A DNA stretch of 6,779 nucleotides from Bacillota bacterium (GCA_021779235.1 JAJYBA010000086.1:1-6779); one strand, 5' to 3'; positions 1 to 6,503 are shown, numbered from the stretch's first letter. Notes: generated by a model not told the origin, from the letters alone. Numbers and translations: made by a program.

Positions 1-40
1 CGATATATCAGAAGATAAGTCCCACACTTCTATAAGTAGG

Positions 41-86
41 GGATAGCAATTGAGAATTGTTATCTACCTCAGAGGAATACAAATGG
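41..86. repeat. Direct repeat unit 1 within the upstream element
   Basis: This is the first copy of a 46-nt unit repeated 81 nt downstream at 122-167. By hand alignment without gaps, 34 of 46 positions agree, including the cores CAATTGA, GTTATCTA, CAGAGG and TACAA. Positions 42-51 pair with 55-64 (one G-T wobble), giving a compact hairpin with a three-base loop. Similarity can be extended to the left to an ACTTC at 26-30 if a 3-nt gap is allowed. Confidence 0.7.
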
Positions 87-121
87 ACACATACTATAAG
101 AAAGAGAAAACTTCAGCTGGA

Positions 122-167
122 GAATAACAATTGATAGACGTTATCTATCCCAGAGGCCTACAATAGG
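122..167. repeat. Direct repeat unit 2 within the upstream element
   Basis: This is the second copy of the 46-nt unit at 41-86. The hairpin is weaker here: ATAAC 124-128 pairs with GTTAT 140-144, extended past a bulged A by 121-122/145-146. The 5 nt between the conserved cores have diverged most. Unit 2 lies inside the 110-186 inverted repeat, so it looks like the more complete of the two copies. It is also the one most like the element at 3844-3915, sharing AATAGG a few bases before the CCTTCTGAA arm. Confidence 0.65.
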
Positions 168-192
168 CTAAACCTCCTTCTGAAGTCGTTAA

Positions 193-255
193 TATTGCTG
201 CATGGAAGATGATTATTAAAGCAATAAATGTATAAAAAAATACGGAGGGGTTAAC
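193..255 (+). promoter_or_regulatory. phoP leader and ribosome binding site; no clear promoter
   Basis: A strong Shine-Dalgarno sequence GGAGGGG at 244-250 lies 5 nt before the phoP ATG at 256 and fixes that start. I find no convincing -35/-10 pair between the repeat element and the gene. The TATAAA at 231-236 would put the transcript start in the ribosome binding site. The phoP promoter is therefore probably inside or upstream of the repeat element, possibly outside the window. Confidence 0.6.
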
Positions 256-951
256 ATGGCTGAAGAAAAAATATTAGTGGTGGATGATGAAGAACATATA
301 CAGGAGTTAATTAAATTTAATTTGGAGAAGAATGGGTATAAGGTTATTTGTGCTGACAATGGTATAGATGCTATAAAACTTGCCAAAGAACAATTACCAC
401 AACTTATGTTACTAGATTTAATGTTACCTGGAATGGATGGCTTAGACGTGTGTAAGGAAATTAGAAAAGATTCTAATATGTCAAATATGCCAATAATAAT
501 GATAACAGCAAAAGGGGAAGAAATAGACAAAATAATAGGACTTGAACTAGGTGCAGATGATTATATTACAAAGCCATTTTCAGTAAGAGAGCTAGTGGCA
601 AGGATTAAAGCTATACTTAGAAGAACCACTACTCAGGTAGTGGAAAAGACTTTCAAGGCTGGCAATTTAGCCATTGACTTTAGTAAGCACGAGGTTTTTA
701 AAAGCGAAATCAAAGTCGATTTAACCTTAAAGGAATTTGAACTACTAGAAATTTTAATAAAAAATAAAGGTAGAGTTATGACTAGAGACTTCTTATTAGA
801 CAAAATATGGGGTTATGAATATGTAGGAGAAACAAGAACTGTAGACGTTCACATAAGACATCTAAGACAAAAAATTGAAGAGGATGATAAAAATCCAACG
901 TATATCCAGACTATTAGGGGTATAGGATATAGATTTAATTTTGGAGATTAA
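256..951 (+). CDS. phoP: PhoP/PhoB-type response regulator, OmpR family
   Basis: This is the DNA-binding response regulator of the phosphate-starvation two-component system. The 231-residue length is typical of the OmpR/PhoB family. The N-terminal receiver domain (about 4-118) has the acidic pair D10/D11, the phospho-acceptor D54 in LLDLMLPGMDG, T84 in MITAKG and K106 in the TKPF loop. The C-terminal winged-helix domain (about 131-229) has the LTLKEFELLEIL recognition region, the RTVDVHIRHLRQKIE helix and the closing IRGIGYRF wing. The ATG is supported by GGAGGGG 5 nt upstream. The phoR gene begins 2 nt after its stop. In this family, phosphorylation at the receiver aspartate drives dimerisation on tandem direct repeats, which fits the box array before pstS. 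The Pho assignment rests largely on its neighbours, because WalR/YycF regulators look much alike. Confidence 0.93.
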   Translation: MAEEKILVVDDEEHIQELIKFNLEKNGYKVICADNGIDAIKLAKEQLPQLMLLDLMLPGMDGLDVCKEIRKDSNMSNMPIIMITAKGEEIDKIIGLELGADDYITKPFSVRELVARIKAILRRTTTQVVEKTFKAGNLAIDFSKHEVFKSEIKVDLTLKEFELLEILIKNKGRVMTRDFLLDKIWGYEYVGETRTVDVHIRHLRQKIEEDDKNPTYIQTIRGIGYRFNFGD

Positions 952-953
952 CT

Positions 954-2657
954 ATGAAAAAAAAATTAGTGATATATTTGTTAAGCACTGTGATTTTCAT
1001 ATTTGTAGTAGTAACTGTATTATTTGTATCTATTTTCAATTATGAATATGAGGAAAATCTGAAAGACAAGCTCCAAATAAATAATAATATGATAATTAGC
1101 TTGTTGCAAAGTAATAATTTAAGAAATCATGAGAAATTTTTTGTGGAGAACTTATCGAAGTCAGAAATAAGAGTTACATATATTGACAAGAAGGGTAAAG
1201 TTATTTACGATTCTAATGCAAATGGTGAAGCCATGGATAATCATAATAATAGGCAAGAAGTAATAGAAGCAAGAAAAAGTGGCAGTGGATTTTCTGTGAG
1301 ATATAGTAAAACTACTGAGAAGACAATGATGTATTTTGCAACTACTTTCGATGATGGTTTTATTATTAGAAGTTCCATGCCACTTAAAATTGTAAATGGT
1401 CTAGGTAGTAAATATTTTAAGTTTTACATCATAGCAATAATTTTTTCGGCGGCAATGTCAATTTGGTTTTCTCTAAAATTATCTTATATTATAGTAAAAC
1501 CTATTACAGATTTAGATTTTATTACTTCAAGAATTAGCAAGGGAGAATTCCATAGAAGAGCTAAGATATTATCTGATGGCGAAATTGGGCAATTAGCTAA
1601 GAATTTTAATGAGATGGCGGATAAATTAGAATTTACGTTATATGAAGTTACCGACAAGCAAAATAGGCTAGAGGCTATTCTACAAAGTATGGATAGTGGA
1701 GTAATTGCTGTGGATAGAAAAAATAAAGTAATAATGATTAATCCATATGCTAAAAAAATATTTGGAATTACTAAAGATATTATAGGGCAAAACCTTTTAG
1801 ACAATATAAGAGATTTTGAATTAGAAAATATCTTTCATCAAAGTGATGATGATTATAAAGAAATAAAGATAGTTTGGCCAAAAGAACGAGAACTAAGAAT
1901 AAAAACTGCAGATATAATCAATAGAAGTGAACATATTGGTACAGTGGCTGTTGTTCAAGATATTACAGAAGTGAAAAAATTAGAGAAAATGAGAACACAG
2001 TTTGTTGCCAATGTTTCTCATGAGCTTAAAACGCCTTTAACATCTATTAAAGGGTTTGCAGAAACTTTAAAATATGTTGATGATGCTGAAACTAAGGAGA
2101 AGTTTTTAAATATAATCAATGAAGAAGCTGAAAGATTAACTAGATTAATTACAGATATTTTAACGCTTTCACATATTGAACAACAAAAGGAAATTAAAAA
2201 AGAAGAAATTAATGTAAATAAAATTGTAGAAGATGTCTACAATTTAATGAAAAATACGGCAGATGCAAAAGGAATCCAATTATCAATACAAGAACAGAAT
2301 ATAAAAACATTGATAGGTGACGCGGATAGGTTTAAACAAATGTTAATTAACTTAGTAGATAATGCAATAAACTACTCAGAGAGTGGGGATAGTGTTTGTA
2401 TTGGAATGGAGAGCAAAGCTGACAGATGTGTTCTATGGGTTGTGGATACTGGGGTTGGAATAGCTAAAGAACAAATTCCACGTCTTTTTGAGAGATTCTA
2501 TCGAGTGGATAAGGCACGTTCTAGAGCAAAAGGTGGAACAGGTCTCGGTCTTGCTATCGTTAAGCATATAGTTCTTAACTTTAACGGGAAAATATATGTG
2601 GAAAGTGAGCTTGGAAACGGGAGTAAATTTATAGTTGAAATTCCATACAATGAATAA
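954..2657 (+). CDS. phoR: PhoR-type membrane sensor histidine kinase
   Basis: This is the sensor kinase that phosphorylates PhoP when phosphate is short. It has 567 residues in the usual Firmicute PhoR layout. TM1 is at about 5-28. An extracytoplasmic Cache/PAS-like domain spans about 29-154 (VTYIDKKGKVIYDSN, then NHNNRQEVIEARKSGSG). TM2 is at about 155-176, HAMP at about 178-230 and a cytoplasmic PAS domain at about 236-340 (MDSGVIAVDRKNKV, ending VVQDITE). The HisKA helix carries H356 in VSHELKTPLTSIKGF. The ATPase domain shows the N box (N466, N470), G1 DTGVGI 498-503, F box LFERFYR 511-517 and G2 GGTGLGL 527-533. All key catalytic residues are present. It starts 2 nt after the phoP stop, with GGAG 943-946 inside phoP, so the pair is probably coupled in translation. 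A strong terminator follows. Confidence 0.93.
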   Translation: MKKKLVIYLLSTVIFIFVVVTVLFVSIFNYEYEENLKDKLQINNNMIISLLQSNNLRNHEKFFVENLSKSEIRVTYIDKKGKVIYDSNANGEAMDNHNNRQEVIEARKSGSGFSVRYSKTTEKTMMYFATTFDDGFIIRSSMPLKIVNGLGSKYFKFYIIAIIFSAAMSIWFSLKLSYIIVKPITDLDFITSRISKGEFHRRAKILSDGEIGQLAKNFNEMADKLEFTLYEVTDKQNRLEAILQSMDSGVIAVDRKNKVIMINPYAKKIFGITKDIIGQNLLDNIRDFELENIFHQSDDDYKEIKIVWPKERELRIKTADIINRSEHIGTVAVVQDITEVKKLEKMRTQFVANVSHELKTPLTSIKGFAETLKYVDDAETKEKFLNIINEEAERLTRLITDILTLSHIEQQKEIKKEEINVNKIVEDVYNLMKNTADAKGIQLSIQEQNIKTLIGDADRFKQMLINLVDNAINYSESGDSVCIGMESKADRCVLWVVDTGVGIAKEQIPRLFERFYRVDKARSRAKGGTGLGLAIVKHIVLNFNGKIYVESELGNGSKFIVEIPYNE

Positions 2658-2685
2658 GAATAAAACTATCGTAGTATTTAAAATG

Positions 2686-2735
2686 TACCCTATAGGTAGA
2701 CGTTTAGAAAAGTCTATCTATAGGGTATTTTTATT
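2686..2735 (+). terminator. Strong Rho-independent terminator after phoR
   Basis: A 16-bp stem (2686-2701 with 2712-2727, one G-T wobble) with a 10-nt loop is followed directly by a T-rich run (TTTTTATT, 2728-2735). It lies 28 nt after the phoR stop. It separates the phoPR transcript from the pst block, which therefore needs its own promoter. Confidence 0.93.
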
Positions 2736-2750
2736 CATTGTAAAGTTTAA

Positions 2751-2799
2751 TTAACATTAGCTAAACTTTAGTTAACTTTTGCATAATAGAGAGTTAACT
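2751..2799 (+). promoter_or_regulatory. PhoP-box array (five phased hexamers) upstream of pstS
   Basis: Five hexamers are spaced about one helical turn apart: TTAACA at 2751, CTAAAC at 2761, TTAACT at 2772, ATAATA at 2783 (weak) and TTAACT at 2794, with spacers of 4, 5, 5 and 5 nt. Bacillus PhoP recognises direct repeats of TT(A/C/T)A(C/T)A with spacers of about 5 nt, and three of these hexamers match well. The array ends 7 nt before a TATAAT box and takes the place of a -35 element, the usual arrangement for activation by phosphorylated PhoP. A further imperfect copy (GTAAAG at 2740) may extend it leftward. Confidence 0.85.
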
Positions 2800-2806
2800 T
2801 TGAGGG

Positions 2807-2812
2807 TATAAT
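2807..2812 (+). promoter_or_regulatory. -10 box of the pstS promoter
   Basis: TATAAT is a perfect -10 hexamer. The region 17 nt upstream (around 2784-2789, TAATAG) is a poor -35 match, consistent with an activator-dependent promoter. Transcription would start near 2819-2820, leaving a leader of about 53 nt before the pstS ATG. Confidence 0.8.
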
Positions 2813-2859
2813 ATTATAAGTGTAGTGAGTAGCTAATAAAACAATTTAAATAAATGAAT

Positions 2860-2864
2860 GGAGG
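2860..2864 (+). promoter_or_regulatory. pstS ribosome binding site that decides the start
   Basis: GGAGG lies 8 nt before the ATG at 2873. It overlaps an earlier in-frame ATG at 2858, which has no ribosome binding site of its own. Starting at 2873 gives a clean lipoprotein signal peptide (MKRKSLKMM...). Confidence 0.85.
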
Positions 2865-2872
2865 AATTATCA

Positions 2873-3775
2873 ATGAAAAGAAAAAGCTTAAAAATGATGG
2901 TGGCTGCATTAGCAGTTGCAATGACAGCAGGTATTTTCACGGGTTGTTCAAGTAAAAATGAAACAGGTAAAACGGGTACAACACCTGAAGCTACAAAAAC
3001 CGAATTATCAGGTTCAATAACTGCAGCAGGTTCAACGGCACTTCAACCTTTAGCAGAACTTGGAGCTAAAAGTTTCGCAGATAAAAACCCAGGAGCAACA
3101 GTAAATGTTCAAGGTGGTGGCAGTGGTACAGGACTTAAACTAGTATTAGAAGGTAGTGTAGAAGTAGGGAATTCAGATATATATGCAAAGGAAAAAGAAG
3201 GAATAGATGCAGCTGCTTTAAAAGATCATAAAGTATGTGTTATAGGATTCGCAGCAGTAACAAATCCAAAAGTTAAAGTTGAATCTTTAACAAAAGCGCA
3301 ATTAATTGATATATTTACAGGAAAGATTAAAAACTGGAAAGAAGTTGGCGGAGCTGACATAGCAATTACAATTATAAATAGACCGAAATCTTCAGGAACT
3401 AGAGCAACATTTATAAAATATGGTTTAGACGGTAAGGAAGAAGCAACTGGTTTAACTCAAGATTCAAGCGGAGCAGTTAAACAAGCAATTTTACAAACTG
3501 ATGGAGCAATTAGTTATTTAGCATTATCTTATTTTGCTGATGAAGCTAATAAAGCAGGCTTAGATATACTAAAAATCGATGGTGTTGAAGCAAATGCACA
3601 AAATATAAGCACAGATACGTATAAAATTTGGTCATATGAGCATATGTACACTAAAGGTGAGCCTACAGGAGTAACAAAAGCATACTTAGATTATATGGTA
3701 AGTGATGAAATGAAAGCATCAATATCAAAATTAGGGTATATTCCAATGGCAGATATGAAAGCTACAAGAGAGTAA
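2873..3775 (+). CDS. pstS: Phosphate ABC transporter substrate-binding lipoprotein PstS
   Basis: This is the high-affinity extracellular phosphate receptor that feeds the PstCA channel. It is 300 residues from the ATG at 2873; an in-frame ATG at 2858 would add five residues but overlaps the ribosome binding site. The signal is a basic n-region (MKRKSLK), a hydrophobic stretch and the lipobox FTGC with C25 as the lipidated residue. A Thr/Ser/Lys/Glu-rich linker follows to about residue 45. Phosphate-binding loops of the family are visible: GSTAL 53-57, GGGSGTG 81-87, NSD with D102, and R170 plus SSGTR 173-177. QDSSGAV at 196-202 is also characteristic. A PhoP-box promoter precedes the gene, so it should be strongly induced by phosphate starvation. 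A terminator-like hairpin just after the stop probably makes it the most abundant product of the operon. Confidence 0.94.
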   Translation: MKRKSLKMMVAALAVAMTAGIFTGCSSKNETGKTGTTPEATKTELSGSITAAGSTALQPLAELGAKSFADKNPGATVNVQGGGSGTGLKLVLEGSVEVGNSDIYAKEKEGIDAAALKDHKVCVIGFAAVTNPKVKVESLTKAQLIDIFTGKIKNWKEVGGADIAITIINRPKSSGTRATFIKYGLDGKEEATGLTQDSSGAVKQAILQTDGAISYLALSYFADEANKAGLDILKIDGVEANAQNISTDTYKIWSYEHMYTKGEPTGVTKAYLDYMVSDEMKASISKLGYIPMADMKATRE

Positions 3776-3783
3776 TATTCTCT

Positions 3784-3812
3784 AAAGGCTGGGTAAAACC
3801 AGTCTTTATTTT
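3784..3812 (+). terminator. Terminator-like hairpin between pstS and pstC (likely leaky)
   Basis: A 9-bp stem (AAAGGCTGG 3784-3792 with CCAGTCTTT 3799-3807, one G-T wobble) has a GTAAAA loop. It is followed by ATTTT, a short and interrupted T tract. It begins 8 nt after the pstS stop. Partial termination or 3'-end protection here would give more pstS mRNA than pstCAB mRNA, which suits the high copy number needed of a binding protein. I see no strong promoter between this hairpin and pstC, so it is unlikely to stop transcription completely. Confidence 0.7.
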
Positions 3813-3843
3813 AGATTAAAGCATAACCTTCTGTGCTGTAATA

Positions 3844-3915
3844 TTAACGATTTCAGAAGGGAAGTTAGACCCTAATTCTGCAAGGAATAGGATTTTCCTT
3901 CTGAAATGTCGTTAA
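3844..3915. repeat. Inverted-repeat element in the pstS-pstC gap
   Basis: A 17-bp stem closes this 72-nt element: TTAACGA 3844-3850 pairs with TCGTTAA 3909-3915, and TTTCAGAAGG 3851-3860 pairs with CCTTCTGAAA 3897-3906. A TG bulge lies at 3907-3908. The loop holds a nested hairpin (CCT, bulged A, ATTC 3871-3878 with GAATAGG 3885-3891). The left arm, extended to 3840, matches the reverse complement of 176-196 at 20 of 21 positions, so this is a relative of the element upstream of phoP. AATA occurs on both sides (3840-3843 and 3916-3919), which could be a target duplication or AT-rich chance. No T tract follows, so it is not a standard terminator. It lies in the pstC leader, 24 nt before the start codon. 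Confidence 0.75.
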
Positions 3916-3939
3916 AATAATTATTTGAGGTAGGATGAT

Positions 3940-4851
3940 ATGAAAAAAAATGATATAAAAACAATATTTTTAAAACTTAAAAATGAATATTTAGGACGCG
4001 GTTTTGCAATGTTATGTGGTATGGTTATAGTGATTCTTACTTTTGCAATTATATTATTCCTAACTACTAAGGGCTTAAATACCTTTATAAAGCATGGATA
4101 CTCAATATTTCATTTTATATTTTCTGGAAATTGGAATCCAGAGGGTAGTGGAGAAACTGTACCTCCTCAATTTGGAACTTTGATATTTATTCTTGGGTCT
4201 TCAGTAGTGTCTTTCCTTGCAGTGCTAGTAAGCGCACCAATAGGGGTAGCTTTAGCAGTATTTATGAATGTGATTTCGCCAAAACTTGGTACAAAAGTAC
4301 TTCAACCAGCCATGGAATTATTTGTAGGAATACCTTCAGTTGTTTATGGGTGGATAGGTGTAAGCGTATTAGTGCCTTTTATTAAGTTTTGGTTCGGAGG
4401 AATTGGATTTAGTTTATTGGCAGGAGTATTAGTTATTAGCGTAATGATTTTGCCAACCATCACAAGTATTTCTTCAGATGCAATAAAAACCATACCAAAA
4501 GATTATATAGAAGCATCTTATGGACTTGGAGCAACTAGATGGCAAACTATAATTAAAGTAATTATTCCTGCAGCTAAAAGTGGAATCTTAACAGGAATAG
4601 TACTAGGAGTTGCAAGAGCTTTTGGAGAAGCACTAGCAGTTCAAATGGTTATAGGAAACTCAGTCACCTTCCCTAAGGGGTTACTTGGAACCACATCTAC
4701 ATTAACAAGCATACTTACTATGGATATGGCAAATACAATCTATGGTACAGCTTGGAATGATGCATTATGGTCAATGGCATTTTTATTATTAATAATATCC
4801 TTTATATTTATACTTATAATTAGAAAACTTGGAAAAAGAGGTGAGGTATAA
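3940..4851 (+). CDS. pstC: Phosphate ABC transporter permease PstC
   Basis: This is one of the two membrane subunits of the PstSCAB phosphate importer. It has 303 residues, normal for the family. Hydrophobic segments lie at about 23-43, 80-110, 122-147, 155-177, 212-237 and 276-295, giving six likely membrane spans. The motif GIPSVVYGW (130-138) is typical of PstC. The cytoplasmic EAA loop, which docks onto PstB, runs from E191 to P210 (EASYGLGATRWQTIIKVIIP). The ARAFGEA stretch (225-231) is the conserved family motif with a charged Arg and Glu pair in the membrane. The start has GAGG at 3927-3930, 9 nt upstream. The order after pstS and the FG...LGSSVVSF segment identify it as PstC rather than PstA. 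Its stop overlaps the pstA start (TAATG). A structured repeat lies in its leader. Confidence 0.93.
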   Translation: MKKNDIKTIFLKLKNEYLGRGFAMLCGMVIVILTFAIILFLTTKGLNTFIKHGYSIFHFIFSGNWNPEGSGETVPPQFGTLIFILGSSVVSFLAVLVSAPIGVALAVFMNVISPKLGTKVLQPAMELFVGIPSVVYGWIGVSVLVPFIKFWFGGIGFSLLAGVLVISVMILPTITSISSDAIKTIPKDYIEASYGLGATRWQTIIKVIIPAAKSGILTGIVLGVARAFGEALAVQMVIGNSVTFPKGLLGTTSTLTSILTMDMANTIYGTAWNDALWSMAFLLLIISFIFILIIRKLGKRGEV

Positions 4852-5738
4852 TGAGCTCTAAAGTTAAAGACAAAATAGCAACCATAGTTTTATATATAGT
4901 TTCTGCTTTAGTAATTCTATTGCTAGTAAGCCTCATAGCATATATACTATATAATGGAAGGCAGTCATTAAATTTAAAATTTTTATTTGGTGAGCCCAAA
5001 ATCGGAGAAGCCGGTGGCGGAATTGGACGTCAATTATATAACTCAATACAGCTGCTTGTAGTAACACTTATAATTACAGTGCCACTAGGGGTGGGGGCTG
5101 GAATATTTTTAGCTGAATACGCAAAAGAAGGCAAGGTATTAAATATTATTAGATTGAGTATTGAAACTATGGCATCTCTACCTTCTATAGTAGTTGGCTT
5201 GTTTGGACTTTTAGTTTTTGTTAACATGACAAAATGGGGATATTCTCTTATTGCTGGAGCATTAGCTATAACTATAATAAATCTACCAGGACTTACTAGA
5301 GTTAGTGAAAATGCTATTAAAGCAGCCTCTGCGGGTGTTAAAGAAGCCAGTTTAGGCTTAGGTGCTACTAGGTGGCAGACTATTAAAAATGTTATATTAC
5401 CTTCTGCAATGCCACAAATTTTAACAGGCGTTATACTAGCAGCAGGAAGAATATTTGGAGAAGCAGCAGCCTTATTATATACCGCAGGTATGAGTGCACC
5501 AGCTTTGAATTTTGCTAATGTAAGCTTAACCAGTAAGGCTTCGGCTTATAGTTTATTAAGGCCAGCTGAAACTTTATCTGTGTATATATGGAAGCTGAAT
5601 TCTGAGGGAATGGTACCTGATGCTTCTAAGATAGCTAATGGAGCTTCAGCAGTTTTAATAATTGCAGTGCTTATATTTAATGTATCTGCAAGAATTATCG
5701 GAAAAAAAATATATGAATCTTATACGGGAAGTAAATAG
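4851..5738 (+). CDS. pstA: Phosphate ABC transporter permease PstA
   Basis: This is the second membrane subunit of the phosphate importer, forming the channel with PstC. It has 295 residues. Membrane segments are predicted at about 10-34, 66-90, 105-126, 131-149, 186-208 and 264-284. The EAA loop E165-P184 (EASLGLGATRWQTIKNVILP) is nearly the same as that of PstC, as expected for paralogous subunits contacting one ATPase dimer. The TMASLPSIVVGLFG segment (107-120) and GRIFGEAAALLYTAG (199-213) are PstA hallmarks. The ATG shares one base with the pstC stop codon (TAATG), so translation is probably coupled. The ribosome binding site (GAGGTGAGG, 4838-4846) lies inside the end of pstC. Confidence 0.93.
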   Translation: MSSKVKDKIATIVLYIVSALVILLLVSLIAYILYNGRQSLNLKFLFGEPKIGEAGGGIGRQLYNSIQLLVVTLIITVPLGVGAGIFLAEYAKEGKVLNIIRLSIETMASLPSIVVGLFGLLVFVNMTKWGYSLIAGALAITIINLPGLTRVSENAIKAASAGVKEASLGLGATRWQTIKNVILPSAMPQILTGVILAAGRIFGEAAALLYTAGMSAPALNFANVSLTSKASAYSLLRPAETLSVYIWKLNSEGMVPDASKIANGASAVLIIAVLIFNVSARIIGKKIYESYTGSK

Positions 5739-5750
5739 GGAGGGAACGAT

Positions 5751-6503
5751 ATGGGAATAGTTATAGCAAAGAATTTGAATCTATATTATGGAAATTCGCA
5801 GGCACTAAAAAATGTAAATATTGATATAGAGAAAAATTCAGTTACTGCACTTATAGGACCATCAGGTTGCGGAAAATCAACATTCTTACGTACTATTAAT
5901 AGAATGAATGATTTAATAGATATTGTTAAAATAGATGGAGAAGTAATATACGAAAATAAAAACATATATAGCTCAGATTATGATGTTATAGATTTAAGAA
6001 AAAAAGTAGGGATGGTATTTCAAAAACCCAATCCTTTTCCTATGTCAATATATGACAATATAGCTTATGGTCCAAGAGTTCATGGACTAACTAATAAGAA
6101 AGAACTTGATGAAATTGTAGAGAATAGTTTAAAGGGAGCTGCGCTTTGGGATGAAGTAAAAGACAGACTTAAAAAGAGTGCATTAGGATTATCTGGTGGG
6201 CAACAGCAACGTCTATGCATTGCTAGAACTTTAGCTGTAGAACCTGAGGTCTTACTAATGGATGAGCCAACTTCTGCCTTAGACCCTATTTCAACTTTAA
6301 AGGTTGAAGAGCTGATGGATGTTTTGAAAAAAAAGTATACAGTTATAATTGTTACGCATAATATGCAACAAGCAGGTAGAATTTCTGATAATACAGCATT
6401 TTTCTTAAATGGAGAAATTGTTGAATATGGAAAAACTGAGGATATATTTTATAAACCTCAAGATAAAAGAACAGAGGATTATATTACAGGAAGATTTGGC
6501 TAA
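5751..6503 (+). CDS. pstB: Phosphate ABC transporter ATP-binding protein PstB
   Basis: This is the cytoplasmic ATPase that powers phosphate import. It has 250 residues, the standard PstB length. All nucleotide-binding motifs are intact: Walker A GPSGCGKST 36-44, Q loop Q91 in VFQKPNPFPMSIYDNIAYG (the PNPFPMSI part is a PstB signature), ABC signature LSGGQQQR 147-154, Walker B VLLMDEP 167-173 with catalytic E172, D loop SALD 175-178 and H-loop H203 in VTHNMQQAGR. The C-terminal end, RTEDYITGRFG, is also typical of PstB. The start is supported by AGGGAGGG at 5737-5744, which overlaps the pstA stop; the genes are 12 nt apart. There is one pstB in this window. Confidence 0.96.
   Translation: MGIVIAKNLNLYYGNSQALKNVNIDIEKNSVTALIGPSGCGKSTFLRTINRMNDLIDIVKIDGEVIYENKNIYSSDYDVIDLRKKVGMVFQKPNPFPMSIYDNIAYGPRVHGLTNKKELDEIVENSLKGAALWDEVKDRLKKSALGLSGGQQQRLCIARTLAVEPEVLLMDEPTSALDPISTLKVEELMDVLKKKYTVIIVTHNMQQAGRISDNTAFFLNGEIVEYGKTEDIFYKPQDKRTEDYITGRFG

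Larger units (their letters stand above)
1..192. repeat. Structured inverted-repeat element upstream of phoP (left end cut by window)
   Basis: This non-coding stretch has the form of a folded, inverted-repeat-bounded element. The right arm (176-192, CCTTCTGAAGTCGTTAA) pairs with the left edge: CGA at 1-3 with TCG at 186-188, and TCAGAAG at 8-14 with CTTCTGA at 177-183, with a small internal loop between. The left arm probably begins a few bases before the window. Inside are a hairpin at 21-41 (CCC/GGG and ACTT/AAGT), a 10-pair hairpin at 42-64, a weaker hairpin at 121-146 and a short GCCTA/TAGGC hairpin at 156-168. An alternative outer stem pairs 110-116 with 180-186 and GGAG 119-122 with CTCC 174-177. 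The right arm recurs, inverted, in the element at 3844-3915. I see no open reading frame and no riboswitch class I recognise. It could be a MITE-like repeat or a structured leader RNA. Confidence 0.6.

Noticed and set aside
1..192. A known riboswitch, T-box, 6S RNA or CRISPR array upstream of phoP
   Set aside because: I see no T-box GGUGG-type motif, no riboswitch core I recognise and only two diverged repeats, too few for CRISPR. A covariance-model search could still identify a class I do not recall.
231..236. TATAAA as a phoP -10 box
   Set aside because: A transcript from it would start within the ribosome binding site, and there is no -35 match at the right distance.
251..256. TTAACA just before the phoP start as a PhoP box
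   Set aside because: It is a single hexamer overlapping the start codon, with no phased partner 10-11 nt away, so it does not form an array.
216..530. A 104-codon open frame on the minus strand across the start of phoP
   Set aside because: It lies opposite the conserved phoP receiver domain, has no recognisable protein features and is explained as a shadow of AT-rich coding sequence.
957..965. Run of nine A at the phoR start (and eight A at 3943-3950 in pstC) as phase-variable tracts
   Set aside because: These encode lysine-rich N-termini that are common in AT-rich genomes, and both frames are intact. Nothing here indicates switching.
1484..1804. A 106-codon minus-strand open frame inside phoR
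   Set aside because: It is antisense to the HAMP and PAS regions of an intact kinase gene, and the translation resembles no family I know.
2858..2872. Upstream in-frame ATG for pstS (adds MEELS)
   Set aside because: The ribosome binding site GGAGG at 2860-2864 overlaps this codon and is well placed for the ATG at 2873, which gives a normal lipoprotein signal.
5030..5227. A 65-codon minus-strand open frame inside pstA
   Set aside because: It is fully antisense to conserved PstA membrane segments and shows no protein features of its own.
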